This document shows, piece by piece, positions 18,101 through 26,859 of a DNA stretch of 64,000 bases. Each line of letters opens with the position of its first letter. The first letter of the stretch is position 1. Origin of the DNA: Nitrospirota bacterium (GTDB taxonomy: Bacteria; UBA2233); the NCBI GenBank assembly GCA_011620345.1, contig WOZJ01000071.1, forward strand, positions 1 to 64,000, given 5' to 3'. The position numbers were made by a program, and so were the translations under genes. The notes under the pieces were generated by a model. That model was not told the DNA's origin. It saw only the letters and a list, made by a program, of their open reading frames with translations, and ran no database searches.

Positions 18101-18911
18101 CTATGTCCACGGAAAGGAAGAAAACACCGCGCAAAAGACAAAGCGTAGCCGTACAAATTGGTCCAACCCTCTTCGTTCCCTACGTATGGACGTGCGCCTT
18201 CGAATTACCGAAGATGTCTTGGTTCGGAGGACGGACGTAACGGCCAATCTTAGAGGAAACGTCCAAGTGCGCAAAGAACCAGAAGGCCCCGTAACGCTCG
18301 AAGGCAGTATCGAGGTTGCGAGGGGCTGGCTGAACGTCTACTCAAAGAGGTTTACCATCGAACGCGCCAAGGCTACCTTTACGGAGGCTACGGGCCTGAA
18401 CCCTCTTTTGGACATAATCAGCGTGTACACGACGAGCGAGTACACGGTTTACGTCGTTGTTCGAGGTGAGGCCAAAATGCCTCAGGTCGAATTCAAAAGC
18501 GTGCCTGAGCTTGACAAAGCAGACATCCTTTCTGTCCTGCTGTTCGGCAAGCCTCAAAGTGGCCTCGGGTCTACTGAGCAGGCTTCTTTTCAGTCTCAAG
18601 CGGCCTCGGCCTCGGGCGGAATGATTGCCAGCACGTTGCTCTCGGAGCTTCGTGAGGAGCTCGGAGTGAGCGGTTTGGGGTTTCAAATAGAAGAGTTCAG
18701 CGTGACGGACAATAACAGAGATAGCGGCAGGATAGGGCTTGGCCGCTACATCGGACCGAAAACCTACGTCCGATTCTATCATAGCCTGAACCCTCAAGAG
18801 GGTGAGGAGGTGGCTGTAGATTATCACCTGACGCCAAAATTGGGCATAAGCGCCCACACGACCTCTCAAGGGACGAACGGCGTAGATGTCTTTTTGCATA
18901 CCCAGTATTGA
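15147..18911 (+). CDS. tamB: TamB-like translocation and assembly module / lipid-transport protein
   Basis: Very long periplasmic protein (1254 residues) anchored in the inner membrane by one N-terminal helix (about residues 6-32), followed by repetitive beta-strand sequence expected to form the hydrophobic groove of AsmA/TamB-type bridges. The C-terminal DUF490 domain is clear (GEAKMPQVEFKSVPEL, ADILSVLLFGKP, GLGRYIGPKTYVRFYHSL). TamB works with TamA in outer membrane protein insertion and, in current models, in phospholipid transport between membranes. The gene starts 3 bases after tamA. A CG-alternating tract lies at 17809-17820 inside it. Confidence 0.9.
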   Translation: MMRKTFLMLRWVALGAFALCLLVAGAVAFLLKTGYGNGLVLRLAEDAFNRSFEGTLQVGGIDVVGLSKLKASNVVLSLQGRKILSVRRLQVDISPMALAAKRVWIPKLSLEGVLFDLARNEKGQPAVARAFRSRNPKPKGPPSAWKVRIARFEVSDGRFIDSALFMDQARIIGHFALFRDTVRVDVSDLSSRLFFQKKEHAIQAELAYSYKERIHTLAILPSSVGFGRSFLRLHGNIRLAPAFHMELGLAFEPAFLSDFRHLFVLPGVSLAHPIEGGLGFFGDLQTFQVAYGLVSKTSRVFGTLRGDLKEKEPELLADIRELSLSSEEVRLPKDIAFALAGSGWLKVRGLSGLPKEGQADVHLTRASIRGVEVQDMHVRLNHSDDTLRIAALTKDSRGKASLEGNVNLAAEKPFSASFSFDQINPSAWKAGLPSGRLFGKGNLKGELAKAHGPRLTFDFDILPQSHIESMAGVKARAKGSWVPDRLRLEFASVMIGPNVFSLKGALEPKSLSYADLAFELDAKDLSALSSPLGMSIQGAMYSKGTLKKEKKRWLSKGKLSGEALRVRTYEIGRLDGSWDGLFQEGQPKGRFSASIEEMRAGIGFRTVRVLVTGAHTLNVSLDATDTRFGGTYGLKTRITPGKEAWRVMLDSFQIKTPKANWRLARPTELTVFSVGGFSVGRLELTDGGQALFLEGAAGKEKINLRLMLSGVQLDPLFSLLNPSFQGLAAEVNGGVELLGSRHAPVIRAKAAFKDVRLGKRTYGTLNVGMAYENNLATLNASWPSQKTRVMVWQPVGVSLAQGVQVRLQKGRRLEARSDGLALGLLEPFVGSMLSSIAGVAQFQVVVVGGGTDEKSINGSFAVQDGYVRMEKLGTEAIFEAFQVHFLGTRARVSIKAHDADGGRIAISGTFGLQGLQAEGLDLRLSARTFSLARVPNYQIKADASLALQGALRSPSLSGEVVFRKSLLNPNLGLLSKKGIAKDTTVYVHGKEENTAQKTKRSRTNWSNPLRSLRMDVRLRITEDVLVRRTDVTANLRGNVQVRKEPEGPVTLEGSIEVARGWLNVYSKRFTIERAKATFTEATGLNPLLDIISVYTTSEYTVYVVVRGEAKMPQVEFKSVPELDKADILSVLLFGKPQSGLGSTEQASFQSQAASASGGMIASTLLSELREELGVSGLGFQIEEFSVTDNNRDSGRIGLGRYIGPKTYVRFYHSLNPQEGEEVAVDYHLTPKLGISAHTTSQGTNGVDVFLHTQY

Positions 18912-18928
18912 ATTCAGGGGGACATACC

Positions 18929-20314
18929 GTGCCACATTGGCTACGTTTTTCATCCTACGATAAAACGCTCATCCAAATTGCCCTCGGTGCGCTCGGCCTT
19001 TTCTTGGTCGCGAGTATCGCCTACTTTTTCATCCGACTTGTGCTCAAAAGGCTCGTCAAAAAAATACCCGGCTTGGTGGATGACCGTATTTTGGCCCTTT
19101 CGGACCGCTTTCTATTGCCATTGGTCGTGCTTTTGCTGACCTACGGGTCTTTTGTGTTGCTTCCCTTTACAAATGCATACTATAAAATAGCCTCTCAAGC
19201 GCTCTTTGTCGTTATTGTCTTTTTTGGTGCATGGTTTCTTTTCCAGGTCTACGGGTTTCTTCTTGGACGTGTCGTACAAAAAAGAGCCTGGCTTGAGCCT
19301 GTGTGGGGAAGCCTTCAGTTTTTTGGGGACGTCATGATCGGCATATCCGCTGCCTGGCTCATTATCACCAAAACCGTTCCTGAACGGGGGAGGTTTGGAA
19401 GGGCGCTTCATCATTTGATCGAACTGCTTTTAATGAGAGGGGGCCGCGTTCTCCTCGTCCTGGCGCTTCTGTTTGTCGCCGTACAGTTTCTTAGGATGGC
19501 GTGCAATCGGATGCACGTCCTCTTGGAAGGGTTCGCCCCTACGATCGAGCGTCAGAAGCGTGCCCAAACGCTAAGTAACATAGTTTATGCCGTCGGGTTC
19601 GCGCTGGTGTTGGTCATCGGCATTCTTCTGGTTTTGCGCGAGCTGGGGCTCGACATAGCCCCATTCCTGGCTACTGCGGGGATCGGCGGCCTGGCCGTTG
19701 GCTTTGGCGCGCAAAGCCTCGTAAAAGACGTCATCAGCGGGTTCTTTTTTTTGCTTGAGGACCAAGTTCGCGTGGGTGACGTCGTGAATATCGCGGGTAA
19801 GGGCGGCTACGTGGAGTCCGTGGGCCTTAGGATCATAAAGTTACGCGATTTCGACGGGAGCCTCCATATTGTTCCGAACGGCTCTATTTCTACCGTAACG
19901 AACATGACGAAAGACTTTTCCTACTATCTGATGGCTGTACCCGTTGCCTACAAGGAAGACGTGGATGAAGTGATGGAAGTCTTAAGGGCGGTGGGTAAAG
20001 AGCTTCGGCAAGATTCGGCCTTTGCAATGGACATTCTAGACGACCTGGAGGTTGTCGGTGTGGACAAATTCGGGGATTCCGCCGTGGAAATCCTTGTTCG
20101 CATCAAAACAATCCCTATCCGTCAGTGGGTCGTTGGAAGGGAGCTTAGGAGGCGCATCAAGAAAGCCTTCGACGCGCGCAATATCGAAATACCCTTCCCC
20201 CATATGACGCTCTATATCGGCGAGCCCAAGGATAGATCTCCGCAGCCTTTGTATGTTCATTGCGTCAACGAAAGGAATGGGGGGAGCGCTTCCGAAAAAG
20301 AGGCTTCAGACTAA
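18929..20314 (+). CDS. MscS family mechanosensitive ion channel
   Basis: Inner membrane channel that opens on membrane tension to relieve osmotic shock. Hydrophobic helices lie at about residues 10-35, 55-75, 85-105, 165-190, 215-240 and 245-265; the pore-lining TM3 and its exit have the glycine/alanine pattern ATAGIGGLAVGFGAQSLVKD, followed by the MscS beta domain with LEDQVRVGDVV and IVPNGSIS. The frame opens at TTG 18908 inside tamB, but GTG 18929 has AGGGGG at 18916-18921 and is the likely start (461 residues, longer than E. coli MscS through extra N-terminal helices). It is convergent with lnt, and their 3' ends overlap by 50 bases. Confidence 0.88.
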   Translation: MPHWLRFSSYDKTLIQIALGALGLFLVASIAYFFIRLVLKRLVKKIPGLVDDRILALSDRFLLPLVVLLLTYGSFVLLPFTNAYYKIASQALFVVIVFFGAWFLFQVYGFLLGRVVQKRAWLEPVWGSLQFFGDVMIGISAAWLIITKTVPERGRFGRALHHLIELLLMRGGRVLLVLALLFVAVQFLRMACNRMHVLLEGFAPTIERQKRAQTLSNIVYAVGFALVLVIGILLVLRELGLDIAPFLATAGIGGLAVGFGAQSLVKDVISGFFFLLEDQVRVGDVVNIAGKGGYVESVGLRIIKLRDFDGSLHIVPNGSISTVTNMTKDFSYYLMAVPVAYKEDVDEVMEVLRAVGKELRQDSAFAMDILDDLEVVGVDKFGDSAVEILVRIKTIPIRQWVVGRELRRRIKKAFDARNIEIPFPHMTLYIGEPKDRSPQPLYVHCVNERNGGSASEKEASD

Positions 20315-21854
20315 CGAGTACGTAGGCCGCGATCAGCAAAACCCAGCCCTCTCCAAAACGGGCATAGAGTGTTATCCCGCTTTTCCCGACAGGGATGGAC
20401 ACCTCCGACGTCCAGGCTTTGAACAGCCCGGAGGCGTGTCGAATCTCTCCAGACGGCAGGATAAGCGCAGAGATCCCGGTATTCGTCACCCGAACGAGCG
20501 GCAGACGAAGGCTTGTAGCCAAATAGGAGGCGATCCGAAGGTGCTGGTAGGGGGCGGATGTTTTGCCGAACCACGCATCGTTACTTAAGTTGAACAGCAC
20601 ATTGGCCCCTTGACTAACCATTTTTCTGGCGATTTCCGGGAAAATGGCCTCGTAGCACACGAGCGTCCCGATCGTGTGCCTGCCGGCCCTTAAGGGATGA
20701 ACCGTGCGACCAGGGGTAAAGTTGCCGACCTCGCCTACGAGCCTGCCGATGATGGGCACAGGGGCGTACTCGCCAAACGGGACGAGGTGCACCTTGTCGT
20801 AGAAATCCATGAGCCTTCCAGTCCGATCCAGAGCGATTACCCGGTTTCGGTAGCGCCACTCGCCCGAAGGCTCGTCCAAGGCGGCGTCAATCGTACCCGT
20901 GATAAGCGGCGAAGGAAGGGGGAAGAGGCGTTCCAAAAAGTACCGGCGCGCAACGAAATCCGGCGTGAAGAAGAAAGACAGGGCCGTCTCTGGCCATACC
21001 ACCAAATCTGGCGGTTCATGCGTCTTTTGTAGCGCGGCATGCGTAAGGTTTACGTAGGTGTCGATGACAGAGAATTTTTTAGACTCGTCAAACTTGGAAT
21101 CTTGGGGGATGTTGCCTTGCACTAGCAGCGCCCGGAGCGTTGTCTTGGGGGCCGCCTCCTTGGCGAAAGAGAGCTTTTTGACGATCCCGAAACCGAAAGC
21201 GAGCGCCAGGCAGGCGATGCCCGTCCAAACCGCCTTCAATACTCGTGCGGACCTTTTACTCTCATGGAAAGCCCGCCATGCAGTGGCGCCTAGCAGCGCC
21301 AATAAAAAGCTTCCCAGCAATGGCCCTCCAAGCTCGCTGACCTGCGCAAGCGTGGAGGCTGGGTCTAGGGCGTGGCCTAACAGGAGCCAGGGAAAACCTC
21401 CAAGGAACCTCGATCGGACGAGTTCGAGCACAACCCATACGCTTGCAAGCCAAAAGGCAGAAGGGGTTTTTTTGAACCGTAGGGCGTACAGGTGGGCAAA
21501 GAGCGAAAAAAGGCCGAAAAACGCTCCTAGGTAGGCATAGAGCGGGATGACGATCATGGCGCTTAACCACCAGCCAAATTGCCCGTATACGCTTACGGTG
21601 TACACCAGCCAGTGCATAAGCAGCACCTCTGAAACCACGCCGAGGCTCAATCCCCAGAGGAAAGCACGCTTTGGGGTCGGTGCCAACCTCGAGATCTCCA
21701 GCAGGCAAAAAACTCCAAGGAGCGCCGATGCAGAAAGCCCGTACGGAGGAAAGGCCAACCAAAACGCGACGCATCCCGAAGCGAACGGAAGCCAAGGCAG
21801 CGCTATTTTTTGACTGTCCTCAGAAGCAAGGATGGGCTTGAGCATGCCTTCCAT
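20265..21854 (-). CDS. lnt: Apolipoprotein N-acyltransferase
   Basis: Integral membrane enzyme that adds the third acyl chain to the N-terminal cysteine of diacylated lipoproteins, the last step before Lol sorting. N-terminal membrane helices run to about residue 210, followed by a nitrilase-like periplasmic domain with the catalytic triad Glu (WPETAL, about 289), Lys (YDKVHLVPFGEY, about 353) and Cys (LVCYEAIFPE, about 399). ATG 21854 overlaps the stop of corC (TGATG); a second ATG four codons on is possible. Last gene of the phoH-pgpH-ybeY-corC-lnt operon. Confidence 0.95.
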   Translation of the reverse strand: MEGMLKPILASEDSQKIALPWLPFASGCVAFWLAFPPYGLSASALLGVFCLLEISRLAPTPKRAFLWGLSLGVVSEVLLMHWLVYTVSVYGQFGWWLSAMIVIPLYAYLGAFFGLFSLFAHLYALRFKKTPSAFWLASVWVVLELVRSRFLGGFPWLLLGHALDPASTLAQVSELGGPLLGSFLLALLGATAWRAFHESKRSARVLKAVWTGIACLALAFGFGIVKKLSFAKEAAPKTTLRALLVQGNIPQDSKFDESKKFSVIDTYVNLTHAALQKTHEPPDLVVWPETALSFFFTPDFVARRYFLERLFPLPSPLITGTIDAALDEPSGEWRYRNRVIALDRTGRLMDFYDKVHLVPFGEYAPVPIIGRLVGEVGNFTPGRTVHPLRAGRHTIGTLVCYEAIFPEIARKMVSQGANVLFNLSNDAWFGKTSAPYQHLRIASYLATSLRLPLVRVTNTGISALILPSGEIRHASGLFKAWTSEVSIPVGKSGITLYARFGEGWVLLIAAYVLVSLKPLFRKRSPHSFR

Positions 21855-22696
21855 CAAGAACTCTGGGTAGGGGATACAGGTTCAATCCGGACCTTTACCG
21901 CCTTTCTTGGGTCAGCCTCGAGAACCAGAAAGCGGTATCCGGAGAGCTCGATCTTTTCCCCAGGCTTCGGGATTCTTCCTAGGTTGTGCACCAAAAGACC
22001 GTTAAGCGTTTCGACATCCTGAGGTTTTTCAAGGACTACCCCCGTCTCTTCCATCAGCTCTTCAAGCGAGATCCTTGCCAGCACTTCGAACCCTCCCTTA
22101 GGGAGGCTGACATAGTCTTTCTCTTCTTCCTCCTCTTGGGAAATAAGGAGGTCTCCAAAGAGCTCTTCCATGAGGTCGTGCACGGTTACGATCCCCACGG
22201 TAGAGCCAAACTCGTCCACCACGACGGCCAGCGTTGTCCTTTTTTCCTGGAAGGATTTCAGAAGCCCAAAAATGCGCTTTACCTCTGGGACGAGCAGGAC
22301 AGGCCTTGCGATGCTTTCTACCGGCTCGTCCTGAGGAATGTTTAGGCCGTAGCGCTTTAGAATATCCTTTAGAAAGGCAACGCCCGCAATCTCGTCGAGC
22401 GTTTCACGATACACGGGCAGCTTCGAGTACCCGCTGTCGATGCTCCGATCGATAAACTCAACAAGCGAAGCGTGCCTTGGAACGGCGACAATCCTGTCCC
22501 TTGGGACCATGATTTCCCGAACCTCCCTCTGCTCGAACTCTCCTAGACGAATCGCCACCTCGCGGATTTCGCCATGGTCCAGCAGTGCGAGGATTCTTGG
22601 GTCGATGTCTCCTTCTTGGCCTACGTCAAACCCGTTGCTTGCCTCGTGGCTTGGTTTTTGTCCCTTAAGACGCAAAAGACTGCTTACGATACGCAT
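21854..22696 (-). CDS. corC: CorC/HlyC family CBS-domain protein (YbeX-like)
   Basis: Soluble protein with paired CBS domains (VREIMVPRDRI... and PVLLVPEVKRIFGLL...) and a C-terminal CorC_HlyC domain (IELSGYRFLVLEAD). Proteins encoded beside ybeY are called CorC/YbeX and have been linked to magnesium/cobalt efflux and to ribosome-related functions; the DUF21 membrane domain of larger relatives is absent. Length 280 is typical. Its start overlaps the ybeY stop by 13 bases, and its stop overlaps lnt. Confidence 0.88.
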   Translation of the reverse strand: MRIVSSLLRLKGQKPSHEASNGFDVGQEGDIDPRILALLDHGEIREVAIRLGEFEQREVREIMVPRDRIVAVPRHASLVEFIDRSIDSGYSKLPVYRETLDEIAGVAFLKDILKRYGLNIPQDEPVESIARPVLLVPEVKRIFGLLKSFQEKRTTLAVVVDEFGSTVGIVTVHDLMEELFGDLLISQEEEEEKDYVSLPKGGFEVLARISLEELMEETGVVLEKPQDVETLNGLLVHNLGRIPKPGEKIELSGYRFLVLEADPRKAVKVRIEPVSPTQSS

Positions 22697-23193
22697 GGGT
22701 CGAAAATGCCTTCCAAAAGTTCCCAGTTTAGATGCGGGTGGGTAGTTGCTAGCACAAGACGCTCGAGCGTACGCATCGTCATCTCTGCCGAAGCGCCTCG
22801 CGTGTGGTCATAACCGGCCAAGTGGAGGAGTCCGTGGACCCAGAGTCTCAAGACGACAGATTCGTAGGGAAGGTTTTTTTCCTTGGCACGCCGTAGGGCC
22901 CATTCTCCATTGAGGACGACATCGCCCATGTTGCGGTCCTCCAGCCCGTAACCAAAGCTCAGGACATTAGTTGCGGTATCTTTCTTCCGGTAGCGCGCAT
23001 TGAGGGTTTGAGAGGTTTGATTGCCCACAAGCGCCAGGGCAATGCCGTACCCCTCAAAGCCCAAGGCGCTTAAGTGCCGCCTCATCGTAGCCTTGAATGG
23101 CCGGATATTCAGGTTTCGAGAAAGGGCCGGGCTTTCTGGTATTAGCGCGACGTTGACCCTCGGGTTTTGCAACCTGTTGACGGACAAGCTCAT
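22684..23193 (-). CDS. ybeY: Endoribonuclease YbeY
   Basis: Zinc-dependent single-strand endoribonuclease acting in 16S rRNA 3'-end maturation and ribosome quality control. The zinc motif HGLLHLAGYDH (three histidines) and the strand TATNVLSFGY are clear. ATG 23193 gives 169 residues; an in-frame ATG at 23208 and a TTG at 23172 exist. Family alignment needs residues from about RVNVALIP onward, so any acceptable start overlaps the 3' end of pgpH by about 120-140 bases, unusually long for this operon. Confidence 0.92.
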   Translation of the reverse strand: MSLSVNRLQNPRVNVALIPESPALSRNLNIRPFKATMRRHLSALGFEGYGIALALVGNQTSQTLNARYRKKDTATNVLSFGYGLEDRNMGDVVLNGEWALRRAKEKNLPYESVVLRLWVHGLLHLAGYDHTRGASAEMTMRTLERLVLATTHPHLNWELLEGIFDPCVS

Positions 23194-25426
23194 AGCGGAC
23201 ACGCCCATGGTAGATGCTTATAAGGGTTTCAATCAAGCTCCTAGCGATCGCATGCAAGTCTTTGAGCGTCATGTCGCAACCGTCTAGCTGACCGTCCAAA
23301 AATTTGGTCCGGATTGTTCGCTGGACAAGCCCTTGTATCCTGGCGACAGAGAACTCGGGCAGCGTCCTCGCGCTTGCCTCGAGAGAATCGGCGAGCATCA
23401 AGACGCCCGCCTCCTTGGAGCGCGGCTTTGGGCCAGGGTAGCGGAAGTCCGGCTCTTGGACGTTCGGGTCGAGGAGGACGGCCTTATCGAAGAAGAACTT
23501 GATCAACGTGGTGCCGTGGTGTTCCGGGATCATTCGGGTCACCGCTTCCGGAAGCTTATGGGCCCTGGCCAACTCGATTCCCTCTTTGACATGCGCCTTT
23601 ATGATCAACGCGCTCAATGTAGGGGATAGGCCATCGTGGCAGTTGGGCTCTCCTGGCCTTAGGTTTTCGACATAATACTGAGGCCTTCTCATCTTGCCGA
23701 TGTCGTGAAAATACGCTCCGACACGGACAAGCAGCGCGTTGGCTCCGATCTGTTTGGCCGCACGGTCTGCCAGCACGCTCATCGTCAAAGAATGACTGTA
23801 CGTTCCCGGGGCGAGCATGGCCAGCTTTTTAAGCAGAGGGTGCTCCATCGAGGAAAGCTCGAGCAACGAAAGCGTGGTTGCGTAACCAAACGCATACTCG
23901 ATCAGCGGAAGAAGGCCCAATGACAAGATTGTAGTTAGCCAGTTGCCCACGTTGGCTGCAAGTATGCCAAGGAGGAATTTCTGGAAAGAGACAGTCCCGG
24001 GCGAGGGGAACCCCTCAATCAGGGCAACCAACACGACGATGGCCATACCCATGAAAGATGTCTGTCTGCCAAGCTTGAGAAAACCCGTCCTGCTCTCCAG
24101 TCGTGAAAACCAGATAAGGAGCGTGCATCCCATCAGAAAGGCATAAAGAGAGGCATACGCCGCAGGGGGGAGGAACCAGCCAATCAAAAGACTGTAGAGC
24201 GTAAGGAAAATAAACGATTCCTTTGGGCCGAAGATGGAGCGAACGAGCATTGGGGCCAAGGTAACGGGCAAGCAAGCGATTGCCAAGAATTGGTCAAACC
24301 CGTTCTTGGGAGAAACCTCGAGCACTTTGAGAATGCCCGCTCTTGAGAGAGTAAGGAGCCCAAGGGTAACGACGAGTAGAAAACCATAGTAGAGAAGGTT
24401 CTTTGGCTTAAGCCCTTCTGCTACATCAACGACCGGGGCCACTCTAATGGCATAGAGGAGTGCGAGGAACATTAGCAGCGAAGTACCAATGAAGTAAGAG
24501 AGGGCAAACCCCGTTGAGGCCTGGGCGTTTTTCTTGAGCTTTTCGAGCTGTTCGGGGTAGATAACCTCGTCTTGATGAACGATGACCTCTCCCTTGCGGA
24601 CCGTTCGAAGGACGGGAGGGGTCTTTTCGTACGTCACCTTTTTCCTAAGGAGCGTGCTTTCCTGGTCAAAATAGACGTTTGGCAGAAGAAGTTCGGAGAT
24701 ATATCCAGCAAGCCCTTCTTTCCCGGGCAGGTCGTTGGGCAGCGTTTTGACAAGGCGATCGTATAGCGATTGTCTGGCTTCGCTGCGCCCGATGAAGCGC
24801 TCTGGGGCAATCTCGATCTCTTTGCCGTTCCTTAGACGTACGACGTAAGGCCGGCTTGGGTTGGTTTCGGCCATGGGGCCGGCAGGCTCCTCCCGGACAA
24901 AGCTCGAGGCGTAGACGTTGGCCACCTCGAGGGCGAGCCGTTCTTGCAGGTCTTCAGAAACTCCTTCTTTGCTTAAAAAGGTAAGTGCCTCTTTTGGAGG
25001 CCTAAGCCCCGTGTGCTCAAAGAGCGCTTGTTCGCATTCGAGCGGAGCATTCCTTTTAAACGCTTTTGTACACGTTTTGAGTGCCAGCCCAAGGTTTCGA
25101 ACGATAAGGTCCGGAATTTCTTCGGCCAAGAAATAAACGGGCGGAACCTCGAGGGCCGCGCGCTCCTTGGCCTGAAAGGTCGCTGCAGGGTCGACGACTT
25201 TGAAGTCTTTTTTAGCGTGAACCGGGTAACGTGCGACATCCCCGACGTTGAAGTTTTCCTTTTTGTGCAACAACTCAGGACTTATCGCAAACGTTAGTAG
25301 TCCACTTATTCCAAGCAAGATTGTCACTAGAACAACTTTTTTTCGGTTGTCCACCGACACAAACAGGCCTGCCCAGAGCCGTGAAAGACTAAGCCTCCTT
25401 AGGCCAAACGGGCTATTTTCTGCCAT
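23054..25426 (-). CDS. pgpH: 7TM receptor with intracellular HD phosphohydrolase domain (PgpH-like)
   Basis: Membrane protein with one N-terminal helix, an extracytoplasmic domain (about residues 45-290), seven helices (about 305-495) and a cytoplasmic HD domain with the HDIGK metal motif near residue 573 and a later EHHGT histidine pair. Family members such as Listeria PgpH hydrolyse cyclic di-AMP; whether this organism makes that nucleotide is not visible here. ATG 25426 (790 residues) follows AGGAGG closely and overlaps the phoH stop by 14 bases; the open frame reaches 25480. The tail after about residue 740 is basic and overlaps ybeY. Confidence 0.9.
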   Translation of the reverse strand: MAENSPFGLRRLSLSRLWAGLFVSVDNRKKVVLVTILLGISGLLTFAISPELLHKKENFNVGDVARYPVHAKKDFKVVDPAATFQAKERAALEVPPVYFLAEEIPDLIVRNLGLALKTCTKAFKRNAPLECEQALFEHTGLRPPKEALTFLSKEGVSEDLQERLALEVANVYASSFVREEPAGPMAETNPSRPYVVRLRNGKEIEIAPERFIGRSEARQSLYDRLVKTLPNDLPGKEGLAGYISELLLPNVYFDQESTLLRKKVTYEKTPPVLRTVRKGEVIVHQDEVIYPEQLEKLKKNAQASTGFALSYFIGTSLLMFLALLYAIRVAPVVDVAEGLKPKNLLYYGFLLVVTLGLLTLSRAGILKVLEVSPKNGFDQFLAIACLPVTLAPMLVRSIFGPKESFIFLTLYSLLIGWFLPPAAYASLYAFLMGCTLLIWFSRLESRTGFLKLGRQTSFMGMAIVVLVALIEGFPSPGTVSFQKFLLGILAANVGNWLTTILSLGLLPLIEYAFGYATTLSLLELSSMEHPLLKKLAMLAPGTYSHSLTMSVLADRAAKQIGANALLVRVGAYFHDIGKMRRPQYYVENLRPGEPNCHDGLSPTLSALIIKAHVKEGIELARAHKLPEAVTRMIPEHHGTTLIKFFFDKAVLLDPNVQEPDFRYPGPKPRSKEAGVLMLADSLEASARTLPEFSVARIQGLVQRTIRTKFLDGQLDGCDMTLKDLHAIARSLIETLISIYHGRVRYELVRQQVAKPEGQRRANTRKPGPFSKPEYPAIQGYDEAALKRLGL

Positions 25427-26408
25427 TGCCCTCCTCGTAGGCTTGCAACACGGCCTGAACAAGAGGGTGACGCACGACATCCGCCGAAGTAAGGGATACT
25501 AAAGAAATGCTTGGAATACCCTTTAAGATGCGTATCGCTTCGATTAACCCGGAAGGCATTCCTTGAGGAATATCGACCTGTGTGACGTCTCCCGTTACGA
25601 CAACCTTTGAGCCAAACCCCATACGGGTCAGGAACATCTTCATCTGTTCCGAGGAGGTATTCTGCGCCTCGTCCAAGATGATGAACGCATCGTTGAGCGT
25701 GCGGCCGCGCATATAAGCCAAAGGGGCGATTTCAATAACGCCTTTGGCCAAGAACTGTTTGGTGCGCTCCTGCCCCAAGAAATCGTGCAGGCTATCGTAG
25801 AGGGGGCGCATGTAGGGGTCAACCTTTTCAACCAGCGTGCCGGGGAGGAACCCTAGCTTTTCTCCTGCCTCCACGGCGGGACGAACGAGGACGATTCGCT
25901 TCTGGATCTGGTTCACCAAAGAAACGACGGCCATGGCAATGGCCAAGTAGGTCTTCCCCGTCCCGGCCGGCCCGATACAGAAAACCATGTCGCAGCCTTG
26001 GATAGCCCTTAAGTAGTGCTCCTGGTTGGGTGTTTTGGCCTTAACCCAGGTTGTCCAGATTTCTTTCGGTTTTACGGTAGGATCGATTCCGGGCCCTTGA
26101 GCTTGCACCTTCCTATGGCCTTCGGCCTCTTCGATCGTCCTTTCTATCTCCTCGAACGTAATCGCGGTTTTCCTTCTAATTTTTTCTGAGAGTCGATGGA
26201 CCAAGCCTTCCGCCTTCTCCAGCTTCGACTCTTCGCCAAGGAGGTAAAGCGTGGTTCCTCGGTAGGAAAAGCGCACACCAAAATAGCGTTCCAGGAAGCG
26301 TAAGTGATGGCTTGCACCTCCGGCCAATGTCAAAAGCGATTCCTGATCCTCAAACTCAATTTTTCTTAGGGCTGTGCTGATTGCCTCGCCCCGATACCCC
26401 TGCGGCAT
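25413..26408 (-). CDS. phoH: PhoH-like ATPase (YbeZ)
   Basis: Cytoplasmic P-loop protein of the PhoH family, first gene of the operon with pgpH, ybeY, corC and lnt. Walker A is GPAGTGKTYLA near residue 145, and Walker B-like DEAQNTS near 245. PhoH/YbeZ proteins bind and hydrolyse ATP, have RNA-unwinding or RNase-linked roles proposed in several bacteria, and associate with YbeY genetically. The N-terminal segment (about residues 10-75) is a KH-like fold typical of the family. Length 331 is normal. Confidence 0.93.
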   Translation of the reverse strand: MPQGYRGEAISTALRKIEFEDQESLLTLAGGASHHLRFLERYFGVRFSYRGTTLYLLGEESKLEKAEGLVHRLSEKIRRKTAITFEEIERTIEEAEGHRKVQAQGPGIDPTVKPKEIWTTWVKAKTPNQEHYLRAIQGCDMVFCIGPAGTGKTYLAIAMAVVSLVNQIQKRIVLVRPAVEAGEKLGFLPGTLVEKVDPYMRPLYDSLHDFLGQERTKQFLAKGVIEIAPLAYMRGRTLNDAFIILDEAQNTSSEQMKMFLTRMGFGSKVVVTGDVTQVDIPQGMPSGLIEAIRILKGIPSISLVSLTSADVVRHPLVQAVLQAYEEGNGRK

Positions 26409-26623
26409 ACCTCTAATGGCCGGCCCTCCTAGGTCTTTTAAGGTTTTGAGGTCTCACGGTACGATTCGCCTGAAAGTCGAAAGGCGGACAAGACGGTGCG
26501 GGGTGATGAAAACGTGAACGCGTGCAGTTCGGTTGGAATCCTTCTCTATATTTGACATCCATCCCTTCAAGCACACAAGCACTCAGCAGTATGGCCCTAT
26601 TTTGGGATGATACAAGCCGCACT
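26409..26623. other. Intergenic region between phoH and tRNA-His
   Basis: 215 bases without a convincing gene. A possible hairpin (CGCCT and AGGCG near 26469-26487) lies in what would be the phoH leader on the minus strand. TTGACA occurs on the plus strand at 26552-26557 but has no matching -10. The phoH promoter, or read-through from the tRNA-His promoter, must lie here or just upstream. Confidence 0.4.
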
Positions 26624-26699
26624 TGGGGTGAGTGGAGGGGATTGAACCCTCGGCCACAGGGGCCACAACCCTGTGCTCTGCCACTGAGCTACACTCACC
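26624..26699 (-). tRNA. tRNA-His (anticodon GTG)
   Basis: Minus-strand cloverleaf: acceptor GTGAGTG with CACTCAC, plus the extra G-1 (26699) opposite discriminator C73 (26627) that identifies histidine tRNAs, and an encoded CCA at 26624-26626. The anticodon arm is ACAGGG-TTGTGGC-CCCTGT, giving GTG. It lies upstream of and in the same direction as phoH. Confidence 0.96.
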
Positions 26700-26812
26700 A
26701 TGTATGCGTACAAACCAGCAATCTTGTGGCTTTTGACATCAGGATAGCACGGTTTCGTAAAGAAATGAAGCTCTACAGGGGAGCACGCATGGTTTTATGG
26801 GCCTCTTCCTCG

Positions 26813-26821
26813 TGTTATAAT
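26813..26821 (+). promoter_or_regulatory. Extended -10 promoter of the Nfu/ATP-grasp operon
   Basis: TGTTATAAT (26813-26821) is a perfect TGnTATAAT extended -10 element, about 40 bases before the Nfu start. The -35 region (TTTTAT near 26793) is poor, which extended -10 promoters tolerate. AGGAG before ATG 26860 provides the ribosome site. Confidence 0.65.
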
Positions 26822-26859
26822 GTTTGTCACGCACTCCGCAAAAATAGGAGAACATAGAT

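Noticed and set aside
26552-26580. TTGACA-like -35 upstream of tRNA-His on the plus strand
   Set aside because: No -10 at 16-19 bases, and the neighbouring genes on that strand begin 300 bases later.
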